Of a stretch of DNA of 42,086 nucleotides, positions 28,137 to 39,172 are shown piece after piece; the stretch's first letter is position 1; each line of letters opens with the position of its first letter. Source of the DNA: Actinomadura sp. 6K520 (lineage in GTDB: Bacteria; Actinomycetota; Actinomycetes; Streptosporangiales; Streptosporangiaceae); assembly GCF_004349245.1 (NCBI RefSeq), contig NZ_SMLC01000053.1:1-42086 (forward strand), read 5' to 3'. The translations under genes were made by a program, and so were the position numbers. The notes beneath the pieces were generated by a model that was given only the letters and a program-made list of their open reading frames with translations, was not told where the DNA came from and searched no databases.

Positions 28137-28168
28137 CGCGGACGCCTGCCAGAACACCGGCGTCCGCG
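28137..28168 (+). terminator. Hairpin after the NADAR gene
   Basis: CGCGGACGCC and GGCGTCCGCG form a perfect 10-bp stem with a 12-nt loop, 8 nt after the NADAR stop. A weaker hairpin (28194-28214) follows. Confidence 0.65.
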
Positions 28169-28324
28169 ACGACGACCTGGTGGCGCCGACGGCGAGCCGG
28201 CCCGTCTTCGGCTCCGGCGACTGAGCCACGTGATCGGCCCGGCGGATTTGGTGATCATCGGGTTTGCCCGGACGTAGCATGAGATGGGCTTTGTGATCTC
28301 GCTTTGGCGGCTGGGGGACGGGGT

Positions 28325-31300
28325 ATGCGGCGGCGGCAGGGGCCGGTCTTTCCCGGTTACTTGATGATCCTGCTGGTGGCGCTGCTGGGGCTGGCGCTGC
28401 AGGTATCGCCGCAGACGACGCAGGTCGTCCAGGACTGGGCGCTGCCGGTCATCGTCGTGTGCATGCTGCTGATTCCGCTCGTCCTGGCGTGGGAGAAGGG
28501 GCAGGAGCGGCGGAACCTCGCGCGGCCGGGGTGGCGGGGCGACCGGTCGCCGTATCCGGGGCTGGACGCGTTCACCGAGGACGACGACGGGGTCTTCTTC
28601 GGGCGGGACGGTGAGATCCGGGAGCTGGTCGAGCGGCTGCGGCCGGGGAGCGAGCCGCGGTCGATCGCGGTGACCGGGCCGTCCGGCGTGGGCAAGTCGT
28701 CCCTGCTGCACGCGGGGCTGCTGCCGCGGCTGGTGCAGCAGCGGCGGTGGATCGTGGTTCCGTCGATGACTCCCGAGGACGACCCGTTCCGGTGTCTCGC
28801 CCAGTGCCTCGCCGATGTCCTCGGTGCCGACGCGGAGGAGATCGCCGGGGAGCTGCGGCGGGAGCCCGCGCGCCTCCGGCGGCGGGTGGACGGGCTGCGG
28901 CGGGGGCGGCGGAACCGGTCCGTGCTGATCGTCGTGGACCAGGCCGAGGAGCTGCTGACGCTGACGGAGGGCGATCAGCGGGACGCCTTCCTCGGGATGC
29001 TCCGGGCCACGCTGGACGCCGATCCGAAACTGTGGGTCGTCCTCGTGTTCCGGGCGGAGTTCCTGACGACGTTCCTGAGCGGCGGGTTCGCCGACATGTT
29101 CCGGCATCCGTTCACGGTGACGGCGCTCGACCGGGCGGCGCTGCGGACGGTGATCCGGGAACCCGCCGAGCGGGCGGGCGTCACGTTCGAGCCGCCCGAA
29201 CTGGTCGCGCAGATGGCCGAGGACACCGGGGACGGGACGGCGCTGCCGCTGCTCGCCTACCTCCTGCACGAGCTGTACCTGCGGGCGGGCCGGAACGGCA
29301 CGATCACGCTGGAGGACTATCGCCGCGCGGGCGGGGTCGACGGCGCCCTGACGCGGCGTGCCGACCGGCTGATGGGGGAGCTGGAGGCGCTGGAACCGGC
29401 ACCGCCCGTCCTGCAGACCCTGGTGAAGTTCGTCAAGTTCACCGAGGGGCGGCCGACCCGGCGGCGGGTGGCGAGCCGGGAACTGGACGACGCCGGGCGG
29501 CAGGTCGTGGACGCGTTCGTCCGCGAGCGGCTGTGCACCAGCGGGCGGGACGGCGACGAGGCCGTCTTCGAGGTCTCGCACGAGGCGCTGTTCTCCGCGT
29601 GGGCGCCGCTGCGGCAGACGATCGCCCTGCACGCCGAGGTGCTGCGCCGGATCGCCGACCTGGAGCAGTGGGCCGCCGAATGGGACCGCTACGGACGCCA
29701 GGAGGCGTACCTGCTGCGCGGTGAGCGGCTGTCCGCGGCGCGCAAGTGGGTCGCCGAGGCGGAAGGGCTGGCCGCCATCGAGCCGCTCGCCCTGGAGTTC
29801 GTCGAGATCTCCCACCGCTCCGACGGTGCGGCGATGCGCAGGCTGGCGGACTCGATCGCACGGCAGGCGCTCGCCGGCTACCTGACCGACCCGGAGCACA
29901 GCCTGCTGCTCGCCCTGGCCGCGCACGAGGAGTGCGCACCGACGCCGCTGGCCCGCCGGGCGCTGTCGGCGGCGCTGGCGGTGTCCCGGGTGCGCGGCGT
30001 CCTGCGCGGCCACGGCGACCAGATCTGGTCGGTGGCCTGGTCGCCGGACGGCCGGCTGATCGCGACGGCGTCCTCGGACCGGACGATCCGCCTCTGGGAC
30101 GGCGCGGGCGCCGAGGTCGCCGTGCTGCGCGGCCACGAGGCGGCGGTCGTGTCGGTGGCCTGGTCGCCGGACGGGCTGCGGCTCGCGTCGGCGTCCGACG
30201 ACGGTACGGTGCGCGTGTGGGACGTGGCCGCCCGCGCCCGGGTGGCGCTGCTGCGCGGCCACGGCGACATGGTGTGGGGCGTGGCCTGGTCGCCGGACGG
30301 CACCCGCCTCGCCTCCGCGTCACGCGACGGCGACGTCCGGATCTGGGACCCGGCGGACGGCGCGACCACGGCGACGCTGAGCGGCCACGGGGGATGGGTT
30401 CGCGGCGTGGCCTGGTCACCGGACGGGACCAGGCTGGCCAGCGCGTCCGACGACCGCACGGTCCGGATCTGGGACGCGGTGACCCGGCGGTGCACGGCCG
30501 TGCTCGAAGGCCACGACGAAACCGTCCGGATGGTGGCCTGGTCGCCCGACGGCACCGGCCTGGCGAGTTGCTCCTACGACCGGACGGTGCGGATCTGGGA
30601 CGCGGCGACGGGCGCGTGCGGCCGGGTTCTGCACGGGCACGGGCGCCTGGTGTGGGCCGTCTCGTGGTCGCCGGACGGGACCAGGCTGGCCACCGCCTCG
30701 CATGACCGGACGATCCGGATCTGGCCGGCCGTGGCGGGGTCCGAGCTCGCGGTGCTCCGCGGGCACGGCGAGCCGCTGCGCGCGGTGGCCTGGTCGCCGG
30801 ACGGCTCCCGCCTGGCCACGGGCTCCAACGACCGGACCGTCCGCTTCTGGGACGCCGAGCGGGCCGCGGAGGTCGCGGTGCTGCGCGGGCACGCAGGCAC
30901 GGTCGCGGCGGTCGACTGGTCCGCCGCGGGCGTCCTCGCCTCGGCGTCGTACGACCGGACGGTGCGGGTCTGGGCCGATGACGGGCCGCGGGTCCTGAGC
31001 GGGCACACCGACGAGGTATGGGACGTGGCGTGGTCGCCGGACGGCACCCGCCTCGCGACCTCCTCCCGCGACCGCACGGTGCGCGTCTGGACGGCGGACG
31101 GCGCGGAGGAGGCCGTCCTGGACGGGCATGACGACTGGGTGCGGGCCGTGGCCTGGTCGCCCGACGGCACCAGGCTGGCCAGCGCGTCCGACGACCGCAC
31201 CATCCGGCTCCAGGACCGCGACGGCTCCGCGCCGCTCGTCCTGCGCGGCCACGAGGACACCGTGCGCGCCGTCTGCTGGTCGCCCGACGGCGCGCGCCTC

Positions 31301-31873
31301 GCCTCCGCGGCGCAGGACGGGACGGTCCTCATCTGGGAGGCCGGGACCGGCCTGCGGCTCACGGTGCTGTCCGTGCCGGGGGGAGCCGCCCGCGCCCTGG
31401 CCTGGTCGCCGGACGGCGCGCACATCGCGGCGCTCTCCGGCGACCACGAGGTCCGGGTGTGGAGCGCCGCGGAGGGGGCGGAGGTGTCCGTGCTGTCCGG
31501 TCACGACGGGTGGGTGTGGTCGGTGGCGTGGTCACCGGACGGCCGGGTGCTCGCGACCACGTCGACCGACCGGACCGTCCGGCTGTGGGACGCGCCGGCC
31601 GGCCGGGAACTGGCCGTCGCGGCCGTCCACGACGACGAGGTCTGGGACGTGGCCTGGTCGCCCGACGGCACCCGCATCGCCACCGCCTCCGGGGACCGGA
31701 CGGTGCGGATCTGGGAGGCCGTGACCGACGGCGCGGCGCTCGTCGAGCGGGCCCGGAGCCGCGTGTTCCGGCGGCTCACCCCCGACGAGCGCCACGCCCT
31801 CATGATCCCCGCCCCGCGCCCGGCACCGGAGGGCACGGAGGACGCTCAGCGACCTGAGCGGGCGAACAGGTAG
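28325..31873 (+). CDS. Membrane-anchored nSTAND NTPase with 14 WD40 repeats
   Basis: A 1,182-aa protein. Residues 12-28 and 38-56 are two membrane helices. A STAND-type NTPase follows from about 77 (PYPGLDAFTEDDDGVFFGRD), with Walker A GPSGVGKSS (118-126) and Walker B SVLIVVDQAEELL (199-211), then helical arms to about 550. From about 557 there are 14 WD40 repeats, most reading VAWSPDGTRLASAS...DRTVRIWD, enough for two seven-bladed propellers. Such proteins are thought to sense a ligand with the propellers and oligomerise through the NTPase. Start ATG 28325 is preferred over an upstream TTG (28304). The last five codons lie in a 67-bp direct repeat. Confidence 0.9.
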   Translation: MRRRQGPVFPGYLMILLVALLGLALQVSPQTTQVVQDWALPVIVVCMLLIPLVLAWEKGQERRNLARPGWRGDRSPYPGLDAFTEDDDGVFFGRDGEIRELVERLRPGSEPRSIAVTGPSGVGKSSLLHAGLLPRLVQQRRWIVVPSMTPEDDPFRCLAQCLADVLGADAEEIAGELRREPARLRRRVDGLRRGRRNRSVLIVVDQAEELLTLTEGDQRDAFLGMLRATLDADPKLWVVLVFRAEFLTTFLSGGFADMFRHPFTVTALDRAALRTVIREPAERAGVTFEPPELVAQMAEDTGDGTALPLLAYLLHELYLRAGRNGTITLEDYRRAGGVDGALTRRADRLMGELEALEPAPPVLQTLVKFVKFTEGRPTRRRVASRELDDAGRQVVDAFVRERLCTSGRDGDEAVFEVSHEALFSAWAPLRQTIALHAEVLRRIADLEQWAAEWDRYGRQEAYLLRGERLSAARKWVAEAEGLAAIEPLALEFVEISHRSDGAAMRRLADSIARQALAGYLTDPEHSLLLALAAHEECAPTPLARRALSAALAVSRVRGVLRGHGDQIWSVAWSPDGRLIATASSDRTIRLWDGAGAEVAVLRGHEAAVVSVAWSPDGLRLASASDDGTVRVWDVAARARVALLRGHGDMVWGVAWSPDGTRLASASRDGDVRIWDPADGATTATLSGHGGWVRGVAWSPDGTRLASASDDRTVRIWDAVTRRCTAVLEGHDETVRMVAWSPDGTGLASCSYDRTVRIWDAATGACGRVLHGHGRLVWAVSWSPDGTRLATASHDRTIRIWPAVAGSELAVLRGHGEPLRAVAWSPDGSRLATGSNDRTVRFWDAERAAEVAVLRGHAGTVAAVDWSAAGVLASASYDRTVRVWADDGPRVLSGHTDEVWDVAWSPDGTRLATSSRDRTVRVWTADGAEEAVLDGHDDWVRAVAWSPDGTRLASASDDRTIRLQDRDGSAPLVLRGHEDTVRAVCWSPDGARLASAAQDGTVLIWEAGTGLRLTVLSVPGGAARALAWSPDGAHIAALSGDHEVRVWSAAEGAEVSVLSGHDGWVWSVAWSPDGRVLATTSTDRTVRLWDAPAGRELAVAAVHDDEVWDVAWSPDGTRIATASGDRTVRIWEAVTDGAALVERARSRVFRRLTPDERHALMIPAPRPAPEGTEDAQRPERANR

Positions 31874-31924
31874 AAGGCCGAGGTACCGAGGCCGGTCGGT
31901 TTCGGGATGCGTGGGAGGGGCTCG
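31858..31924. repeat. 67-bp direct repeat, left copy
   Basis: Exact copy of 32839-32905. It covers the end of the WD40 gene and, on the minus strand, encodes the same residues as geosmin synthase 690-712. Continuing that frame leftward gives S-G-R and a stop at 31846-31848, so this copy preserves an intact geosmin synthase 3' end. Confidence 0.95.
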
Positions 31925-31941
31925 GCGCGCAGCCGGGAGCG

Positions 31942-32433
31942 TCAGCGGCGGCGGGCGTGGCGGCGCATGCCGTCCACCTTCTGGCGGAAGAGGTCTGGCG
32001 GGAGGATGGGCGTTCCCCGCCAGGGCGACATGGAGATCAGGTCGGCGTCGTTGCTGACGACCAGCAGTGCCCCGACCTCGGCCGCGAGGTCGAGGATCAG
32101 GTTGTCCTCATGATCGGGACAGTCGTGCACGGTGCGCGGCGGGTCGATCACGTCGCCGCCGCTGTGCTCGGCGATCGCGACGAGTGCCGTGAGGTAGGCG
32201 CCGGCCTTCGCCTCCTCCCACTTGAACAGCTCCACGAGAATCCGCTCGATGTTCCGCAGAATGTGCGGGGACAGCCACAGCGAGAATTCCGCGGCGTCGT
32301 TCGCGACGCCCAGGCAGTCGGCCGAGGCGTTCCCGGACGTCGGGGGCGGCGACGGCCACGACCGGAACGGGCTGTTGCCGGTGGCCGCGGCCGTCACCAG
32401 CACATTGATGTCGTAGACCACGGGGGTCGACAC
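31942..32433 (-). CDS. PIN-domain protein, probable toxin ribonuclease
   Basis: A 163-aa PIN-fold protein. The first strand VVYDINVLVTAA carries the first catalytic Asp (8). The acidic cluster CPDHEDNLILDLA (about 107-119) supplies more, and VVSNDADLIS has the last Asp pair. PIN toxins usually cleave RNA. The ATG at 32433 is 2 nt after the stop of the upstream gene, so the pair is co-transcribed and resembles a type II toxin-antitoxin module. The whole pair sits inside the repeat-bounded insertion. Confidence 0.8.
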   Translation of the reverse strand: MSTPVVYDINVLVTAAATGNSPFRSWPSPPPTSGNASADCLGVANDAAEFSLWLSPHILRNIERILVELFKWEEAKAGAYLTALVAIAEHSGGDVIDPPRTVHDCPDHEDNLILDLAAEVGALLVVSNDADLISMSPWRGTPILPPDLFRQKVDGMRRHARRR

Positions 32434-32435
32434 GG

Positions 32436-32747
32436 TCAGACGTCTTTCTCGCCCTTGAGGAACTCCCGGATCCGCTCTGGTACGTCGGCGGGCTCGATCC
32501 CGAGTTCCGCGGTGCGCTGCTGACCGTAGGACTGGAGGTCGCGCATCTGCTCCGCCAGCATGATCGACTTCATGACCCGGTAGGTGGCGCGCAGGTACGC
32601 CGACCTGTTCCCGTCGCCGAAGTAGTCGACGAGTTCATCGAGGATCGGCCGGTCCTCCGCGTGCACGGAGAAACCGAGAGTCTGTGCCTGTACCTTGCCG
32701 TGGTCGCGCGCCGCCCTGCCCTTGCGCTTCCTGGTCTCAGCAGCCAT
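32436..32747 (-). CDS. Probable antitoxin with ribbon-helix-helix-like N-terminus
   Basis: A 103-aa basic-then-acidic protein. Residues about 18-60 (strand AQTLGFSV, then two helices ending RSAYLRATYRVM) look like a ribbon-helix-helix DNA-binding fold. The rest is charged helix that could wrap a toxin. It is upstream of the PIN gene, the usual order. TACACT (32755-32760) is a -10-like hexamer 7 nt from the ATG, with TTGCAC 16 nt further, suggesting a leaderless, autoregulated promoter. An upstream ATG (32792) is possible. Confidence 0.7.
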   Translation of the reverse strand: MAAETRKRKGRAARDHGKVQAQTLGFSVHAEDRPILDELVDYFGDGNRSAYLRATYRVMKSIMLAEQMRDLQSYGQQRTAELGIEPADVPERIREFLKGEKDV

Positions 32748-32766
32748 ACCGTCAAGTGTAGTCTCC

Positions 32767-32795
32767 TGCATTTGAAGTGCAACTTCTTGCATTTG
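32767..32795 (-). promoter_or_regulatory. Antitoxin operator candidate
   Basis: Direct repeats TGCATTTG at 32767-32774 and 32788-32795 are 21 bp apart, two helical turns. Between them the inverted repeat GAAGT-GCA-ACTTC (32774-32786) covers the -35 box. The arrangement suits cooperative binding of a ribbon-helix-helix antitoxin. Confidence 0.5.
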
Positions 32796-32811
32796 CGGTG
32801 GATGCCCGTCG

Positions 32812-35033
<2,222 letters not shown>

Positions 35034-35080
35034 GGTGACATATTGCTCTCCCGGTTCTTTCGCCTTCCTTGGGGTACCGA

Positions 35081-35112
35081 TGGGTCATGACGGAGGTGGG
35101 TCATGACGGAGT
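35081..35112 (+). repeat. 16-bp tandem duplication covering a start codon
   Basis: Two copies of TGGGTCATGACGGAG(G/T) differ in the last base. The first copy carries its own ATG (35087) opening a 10-codon frame (MTEVGHDGVA, stop 35117-35119) that overlaps the real start at 35103. Confidence 0.85.
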
Positions 35113-35480
35113 CGCGTAAACCCGCGGAGGTGGACGACCCGCTGGAGCAAAACCTGCTGCTCGCCCGGCGGGTGGTCGACGCCGCCCAGCAGGAGATGAT
35201 CGACAAGATGCGGCAGCGCGTCCCGGCGCTGCGGCTGGGCGCGGTCGCGGGCGCCTTCGGGATGCTCGCCACCGCCGCCACCTACCGGATGAACGTCATC
35301 CTGCTGGAGAAGAAGCTGCCGCCGGAGCTCGCGTCGTTCGTCGCGGCCACCGTGTACGGGGGCGGGGCCGGTGCCGCGGCGATGGCCGCGTCCCGCAAGT
35401 GGCGGGGGCTCCCCGCGCCGCTGCCCACCGACACGGCCCGGACGCTCGTGGAGATCCTCTCCGGCTCCGACGACGAGTGA
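35103..35480 (+). CDS. Small membrane protein, holin-superfamily-like
   Basis: A 125-aa protein with an N-terminal charged helix (about 10-40) and two hydrophobic segments (about 42-60 and 76-96), ending in an acidic tail. The layout resembles actinobacterial small holin-like membrane proteins, but no lysis genes are nearby and function is unknown. Start ATG 35103 has GGAGGTGGG just upstream. It is divergent from the geosmin synthase gene. Confidence 0.6.
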   Translation: MTESRKPAEVDDPLEQNLLLARRVVDAAQQEMIDKMRQRVPALRLGAVAGAFGMLATAATYRMNVILLEKKLPPELASFVAATVYGGGAGAAAMAASRKWRGLPAPLPTDTARTLVEILSGSDDE

Positions 35481-35561
35481 GCGCGCCTGCCTGACCGCGC
35501 CGCCCTGACCGCGCCGCCCGGCCGCCGACTCACCCCGGTGATCCGGGGTAGGGGGCGGAGC

Positions 35562-36101
35562 ATGGACAGCGAAGTGACCCCGGTCGTCGCCGACATCGCC
35601 CTGGTCGTGAACGGGACGGAGCACCGGCTGAGCGTCGACACCCGCGCCTCCCTGCTGGACGTCCTGCGGGAGGATCTCGGACTGACGGGCTCGAAGAAGG
35701 GCTGCGACCACGGGCAGTGCGGCGCGTGCACCGTCCTGCTCGATGGGCGCCGCGCGAACGCCTGCCTCGCGCTGGCCGTCGCGCACGACGGCGCCGAGAT
35801 CGTCACCGTCGAGGGGCTGGCGCGGGACGGTCGGCTCAGCGCCCTGCAGGAGGCGTTCATCGAGCAGGACGCCTTCCAGTGCGGGTACTGCACCCCCGGC
35901 CAGCTGTGCTCCGCGACGGGAATGCTGAACGAGGCCGAACAGGGCTGGCCCAGCGCCGTCACCGAGGACGTCGCGGCCGGGCCGGTCCTCGACGACGCCG
36001 AGATCCGCGAGCGGATGAGCGGCAACCTGTGCCGGTGCGGCGCCTACCCCGGCATCGTCGCGGCTCTCCGCGAGGTGGTCGGGGAGGGGAGGCGGACGTG
36101 A
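35562..36101 (+). CDS. Aldehyde oxidoreductase 2Fe-2S subunit (PaoA/YagT-like)
   Basis: The small electron-transfer subunit of a molybdenum hydroxylase. Of 179 residues, the N-terminal plant-type 2Fe-2S domain has CDHGQCGAC and a later Cys (NAC). The helical second domain has CGYCTPGQ and CRCGAYPGI. Unlike E. coli PaoA it has no Tat signal, so the enzyme should be cytoplasmic. Start ATG 35562 follows GGGGGCGGAG. Its stop overlaps the FAD subunit start by 4 nt, the first gene of a three-subunit operon. Confidence 0.92.
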   Translation: MDSEVTPVVADIALVVNGTEHRLSVDTRASLLDVLREDLGLTGSKKGCDHGQCGACTVLLDGRRANACLALAVAHDGAEIVTVEGLARDGRLSALQEAFIEQDAFQCGYCTPGQLCSATGMLNEAEQGWPSAVTEDVAAGPVLDDAEIRERMSGNLCRCGAYPGIVAALREVVGEGRRT

Positions 36102-37087
36102 GGCCGTTCGCGTACGAGCGTGCGACCAGCGCCGAGGACGCGCTGGCCCGGCACGAGGACGGCGCCCGGTACCTCGGCGGCGGGACCAACCTCGTAGACC
36201 TGATGCGCCTCGGAGTCGAGGAGCCCGCGAAGCTGGTGGACGTCACCGGCCTGGCCCACGACCGCATTGAGCGGACCCCGGACGGGACCCTCGTCGTCGG
36301 CGCCGCCGTCACCAACAGCGACCTCGCCGCCGACCGGACCGTGCGCGAGGAGTTCCCGATGCTGGCGAAGGCGGTCCTGGCGGGCGCGTCCGGCCAGCTC
36401 CGCAACCTCGCGACGGTCGGCGGCAACCTCCTCCAGCGCACGCGTTGCTCCTACTTCCAGGACGCGTCCAAGCCGTGCAACAAGCGGAACCCCGGAAGCG
36501 GCTGCCCGGCACGCGACGGCGAGCACCGCAACCTGGCGATACTCGGCCATTCGGACGCGTGCGTCGCGACCCAGCCCTCCGACATGGCGGTGGCGCTCGC
36601 GGCGCTCGGCGCGTCGGTCCGGGTGGTCGGCCGCGACGGGGAGCGGACCGTCCCGCTCGGCGGCTTCCACCGGCTCCCCGGCGACGAGCCGCAGCGCGAC
36701 ACGACGCTCGAACCGGGCGACCTCGTCACCGCGGTCGTGGTGCCGCCGCTGCGGATGCCGGCCGCGTACCGCAAGGTCCGCGAGCGCGCGTCGTTCGCGT
36801 TCGCCCTGGTGTCGATCGCGGCGGCGCTGGACGTCCGCGACGGGACGGTCCGGGACGCGCGGCTGGCGCTCGGCGGCGTCGCCCACAAGCCGTGGCGGGC
36901 CGGGAACGCCGAGGACGTGCTGCGGGGCGCCCCGGCGACCGAGGAGACGTTCACCCGAGCCGCCGACGCCGAGCTCGCCGCCGCGGAACCGCTGCGCGAC
37001 AACGCCTACAAGGTGCCGCTCGCGCGCAACCTCATCGTGCGCACGCTGGCCGAACTGGGGGAGACCGAGCTGGGGGAGAGGACATGA
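36098..37087 (+). CDS. Aldehyde oxidoreductase FAD/4Fe-4S subunit (PaoB/YagS-like)
   Basis: The 329-aa medium subunit binds FAD through ARYLGGGTNLVDLM (about 23-36) and LATVGGN (104-110). Four cysteines at 117, 127, 136 and 155 (RCSYF, KPCNKR, SGCPAR, DACVAT) match the extra 4Fe-4S cluster of E. coli PaoB, which most xanthine dehydrogenase FAD subunits lack. The GTG at 36098 overlaps the previous stop, and its own stop overlaps the next ATG. This places the complex in the PaoABC aldehyde oxidoreductase group, probably detoxifying aldehydes. Confidence 0.92.
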   Translation: MRPFAYERATSAEDALARHEDGARYLGGGTNLVDLMRLGVEEPAKLVDVTGLAHDRIERTPDGTLVVGAAVTNSDLAADRTVREEFPMLAKAVLAGASGQLRNLATVGGNLLQRTRCSYFQDASKPCNKRNPGSGCPARDGEHRNLAILGHSDACVATQPSDMAVALAALGASVRVVGRDGERTVPLGGFHRLPGDEPQRDTTLEPGDLVTAVVVPPLRMPAAYRKVRERASFAFALVSIAAALDVRDGTVRDARLALGGVAHKPWRAGNAEDVLRGAPATEETFTRAADAELAAAEPLRDNAYKVPLARNLIVRTLAELGETELGERT

Positions 37088-39141
37088 CGTACCGGCTGGA
37101 GGGCCGCGAGAAGGTCACCGGTCAGGCCCGCTACGCCTACGAGTACCCGATGGAGGACCCCGCCTATCTCGCGGCCGTGCAGGCGGAGGCGGGACGGGGC
37201 GAGATCGTGTCGGTGGACACCGCGTCCGCGCGGCGGCTTCCGGGTGTGCTCGCCGTCCTGTCCTGCGAGAACGCGCCGCCGCTCGCGTCGCGGTCGAACG
37301 GGGAGCTGGCCGTCCTCCAGTCCCGGACGGTCTCCTACCGGGGCCAGTTCGTCGCCGCCGTCGTCGCCGAGACGCTGGAGACGGCGCGGGAGGCGGCCCG
37401 GCTGCTCCGGGTCGAGTACGCGGCCGAGGCCCCGGACGTGCGGTTCCGCGACGACCACTCCGGCCTCTACAGGCCCGACGAGGTCAACGCCGGGCTGCCC
37501 GCCGACACCGAGCAGGGAGCCCCGGAGGCGGCGTTCAGCGACTCGGACGTGCAGGTAGACGTCACTTACACGACCCCCGCCGAGCACAACAACCCCATGG
37601 AGCCGCACACCACCGTCGCCCACTGGAACGAGGACGGCTCTCTCACGCTCTACGAGTCCACCCAGGGCGCGTCTTCGCACCAGCGGACGCTCGCCAGGAT
37701 CTTCGGCCTTGACCGGGAGCAGGTGCGGGTCGTGTCCCCGCACGTGGGCGGCGGGTTCGGCGCCAAGGGCACGCCCCGTCCGAACGCCGTGCTGGCCGCG
37801 ATGGCCGCGCGGGAGGTCGGCCGCCCGGTCAAGTTCGCGGTGCCGCGCCAGCAGATGTACGCGACCACCGGCTACCGGACGCCCACCATCCAGCGGCTCA
37901 GGCTCGGCGCCGACGCGGACGGGAGGCTCAACGCGATCGTGCACGACGTGGTCGAGCAGACGTCCACGGTCCGCGAGTTCGCGGAGCAGGCGGCCTCGCC
38001 CACCCGGATCATGTACCGGGCCCCGCACCGCCGCACGACGCACCGGGTCGTCCGGCTGGACGTCCCGACGCCGTCGTGGATGCGGGCGCCGGGCGAGACC
38101 CCCGGCATGTACGCGCTCGAATCGGCGATGGACGAGCTGGCCGTCGCCGCCGGCATCGACCCCGTCGAGCTGCGCGTCCGCAACGACACCGACCGGGAGC
38201 CGGAGAGCGGCCTGCCGTTCAGCTCCCGCAACCTCGTCGCGTGCCTGCGGGAGGGCGCGGGGCGGTTCGGCTGGGCCGGCCGCGACCCGGCGCCCCGCTC
38301 CCGGCGCGCGGGCCGCAGGCTGCTCGGGACGGGCGTCGCGGCCGCCACCTATCCGGCGCGCCTCAACCCCGGCCGGGCCACGGCGCGGGCCGAGCCGGAC
38401 GGGACGTTCACGGTCCGGATCGCCGCCGCCGACATCGGCACCGGCGCCCGCACCGCGCTCGCCGTGCTCGCCGCCGAGACGCTCAAGGCGGACCTCGGCC
38501 GGGTGCGCATGGAGGTGGGCGACAGCTCCCTCCCCGCCGCGTCCGTCGCGGGCGGATCGAGCGGGACGGCAAGCTGGGGCACCGCCGTCGTCCGGGCGTG
38601 CGAGGCGCTGCGCGAGAGGCTGAACGGCTCCGTCCCGCCGGAGGGCGTCGAGGCGTCGGCCGACACCGCCGACGAGGTCAAGGTGCAGGAGGAGTACGCC
38701 CGGCACGCCTTCGGCGCCCACTTCGCAGAGGTCGAGGTGGACATCGACACCGGGGAGGTCCGTGTCTCGCGCATGCTCGGCGTGTTCGCCGCCGGGCGGA
38801 TCATCAATCCCGTCACCGCCCGCTCGCAGTTCGTCGGCGGAATGACGATGGGGATCGGGATGGCGCTGATGGAGGAGAGCGTCATGGACGAGCGGTTCGG
38901 CGACTACCTCAACCGCGACCTCGCCCAGTACCACGTCCCGGCCTGCGCGGACGTCCTCGACATCGAGGCGGTGTGGCTGGAGGAGTCGGACCCGCACCTG
39001 AACCCGATGGGCGCCAAGGGCATCGGCGAGATCGGCATCGTGGGCGCCGCCGCGGCGATCGGCAACGCCGTCCACCACGCGACCGGGGTCCGCGTCCGCG
39101 ACCTGCCGATCACGCCCGCCAGGCTGCTGCCGGACCGCTGA
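37084..39141 (+). CDS. Aldehyde oxidoreductase molybdenum-cofactor subunit (PaoC/YagR-like)
   Basis: The 685-aa catalytic subunit oxidises aldehydes to carboxylic acids at a molybdopterin site. GGGFGAKG (about 222-229) and GAKGIGEIG (catalytic Glu near 648) are conserved. It is somewhat shorter than E. coli PaoC (about 732 aa). ATG 37084 gives a 4-bp ATGA overlap with the FAD subunit. No XdhC/PaoD-type cofactor-insertion chaperone is in the window. The substrate is unknown. Confidence 0.93.
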   Translation: MTYRLEGREKVTGQARYAYEYPMEDPAYLAAVQAEAGRGEIVSVDTASARRLPGVLAVLSCENAPPLASRSNGELAVLQSRTVSYRGQFVAAVVAETLETAREAARLLRVEYAAEAPDVRFRDDHSGLYRPDEVNAGLPADTEQGAPEAAFSDSDVQVDVTYTTPAEHNNPMEPHTTVAHWNEDGSLTLYESTQGASSHQRTLARIFGLDREQVRVVSPHVGGGFGAKGTPRPNAVLAAMAAREVGRPVKFAVPRQQMYATTGYRTPTIQRLRLGADADGRLNAIVHDVVEQTSTVREFAEQAASPTRIMYRAPHRRTTHRVVRLDVPTPSWMRAPGETPGMYALESAMDELAVAAGIDPVELRVRNDTDREPESGLPFSSRNLVACLREGAGRFGWAGRDPAPRSRRAGRRLLGTGVAAATYPARLNPGRATARAEPDGTFTVRIAAADIGTGARTALAVLAAETLKADLGRVRMEVGDSSLPAASVAGGSSGTASWGTAVVRACEALRERLNGSVPPEGVEASADTADEVKVQEEYARHAFGAHFAEVEVDIDTGEVRVSRMLGVFAAGRIINPVTARSQFVGGMTMGIGMALMEESVMDERFGDYLNRDLAQYHVPACADVLDIEAVWLEESDPHLNPMGAKGIGEIGIVGAAAAIGNAVHHATGVRVRDLPITPARLLPDR

Positions 39142-39172
39142 CGCGCCGGACGGCCCCGCCGCCCGTGCCCGG

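Noticed and set aside
29986..31720. Repeated DNA resembling a CRISPR array
   Set aside because: The periodicity is about 120-130 bp and in frame, and encodes WD40 blades.
35103..35480. The holin-like membrane protein as part of a prophage
   Set aside because: There are no phage structural, lysis or integrase genes nearby.
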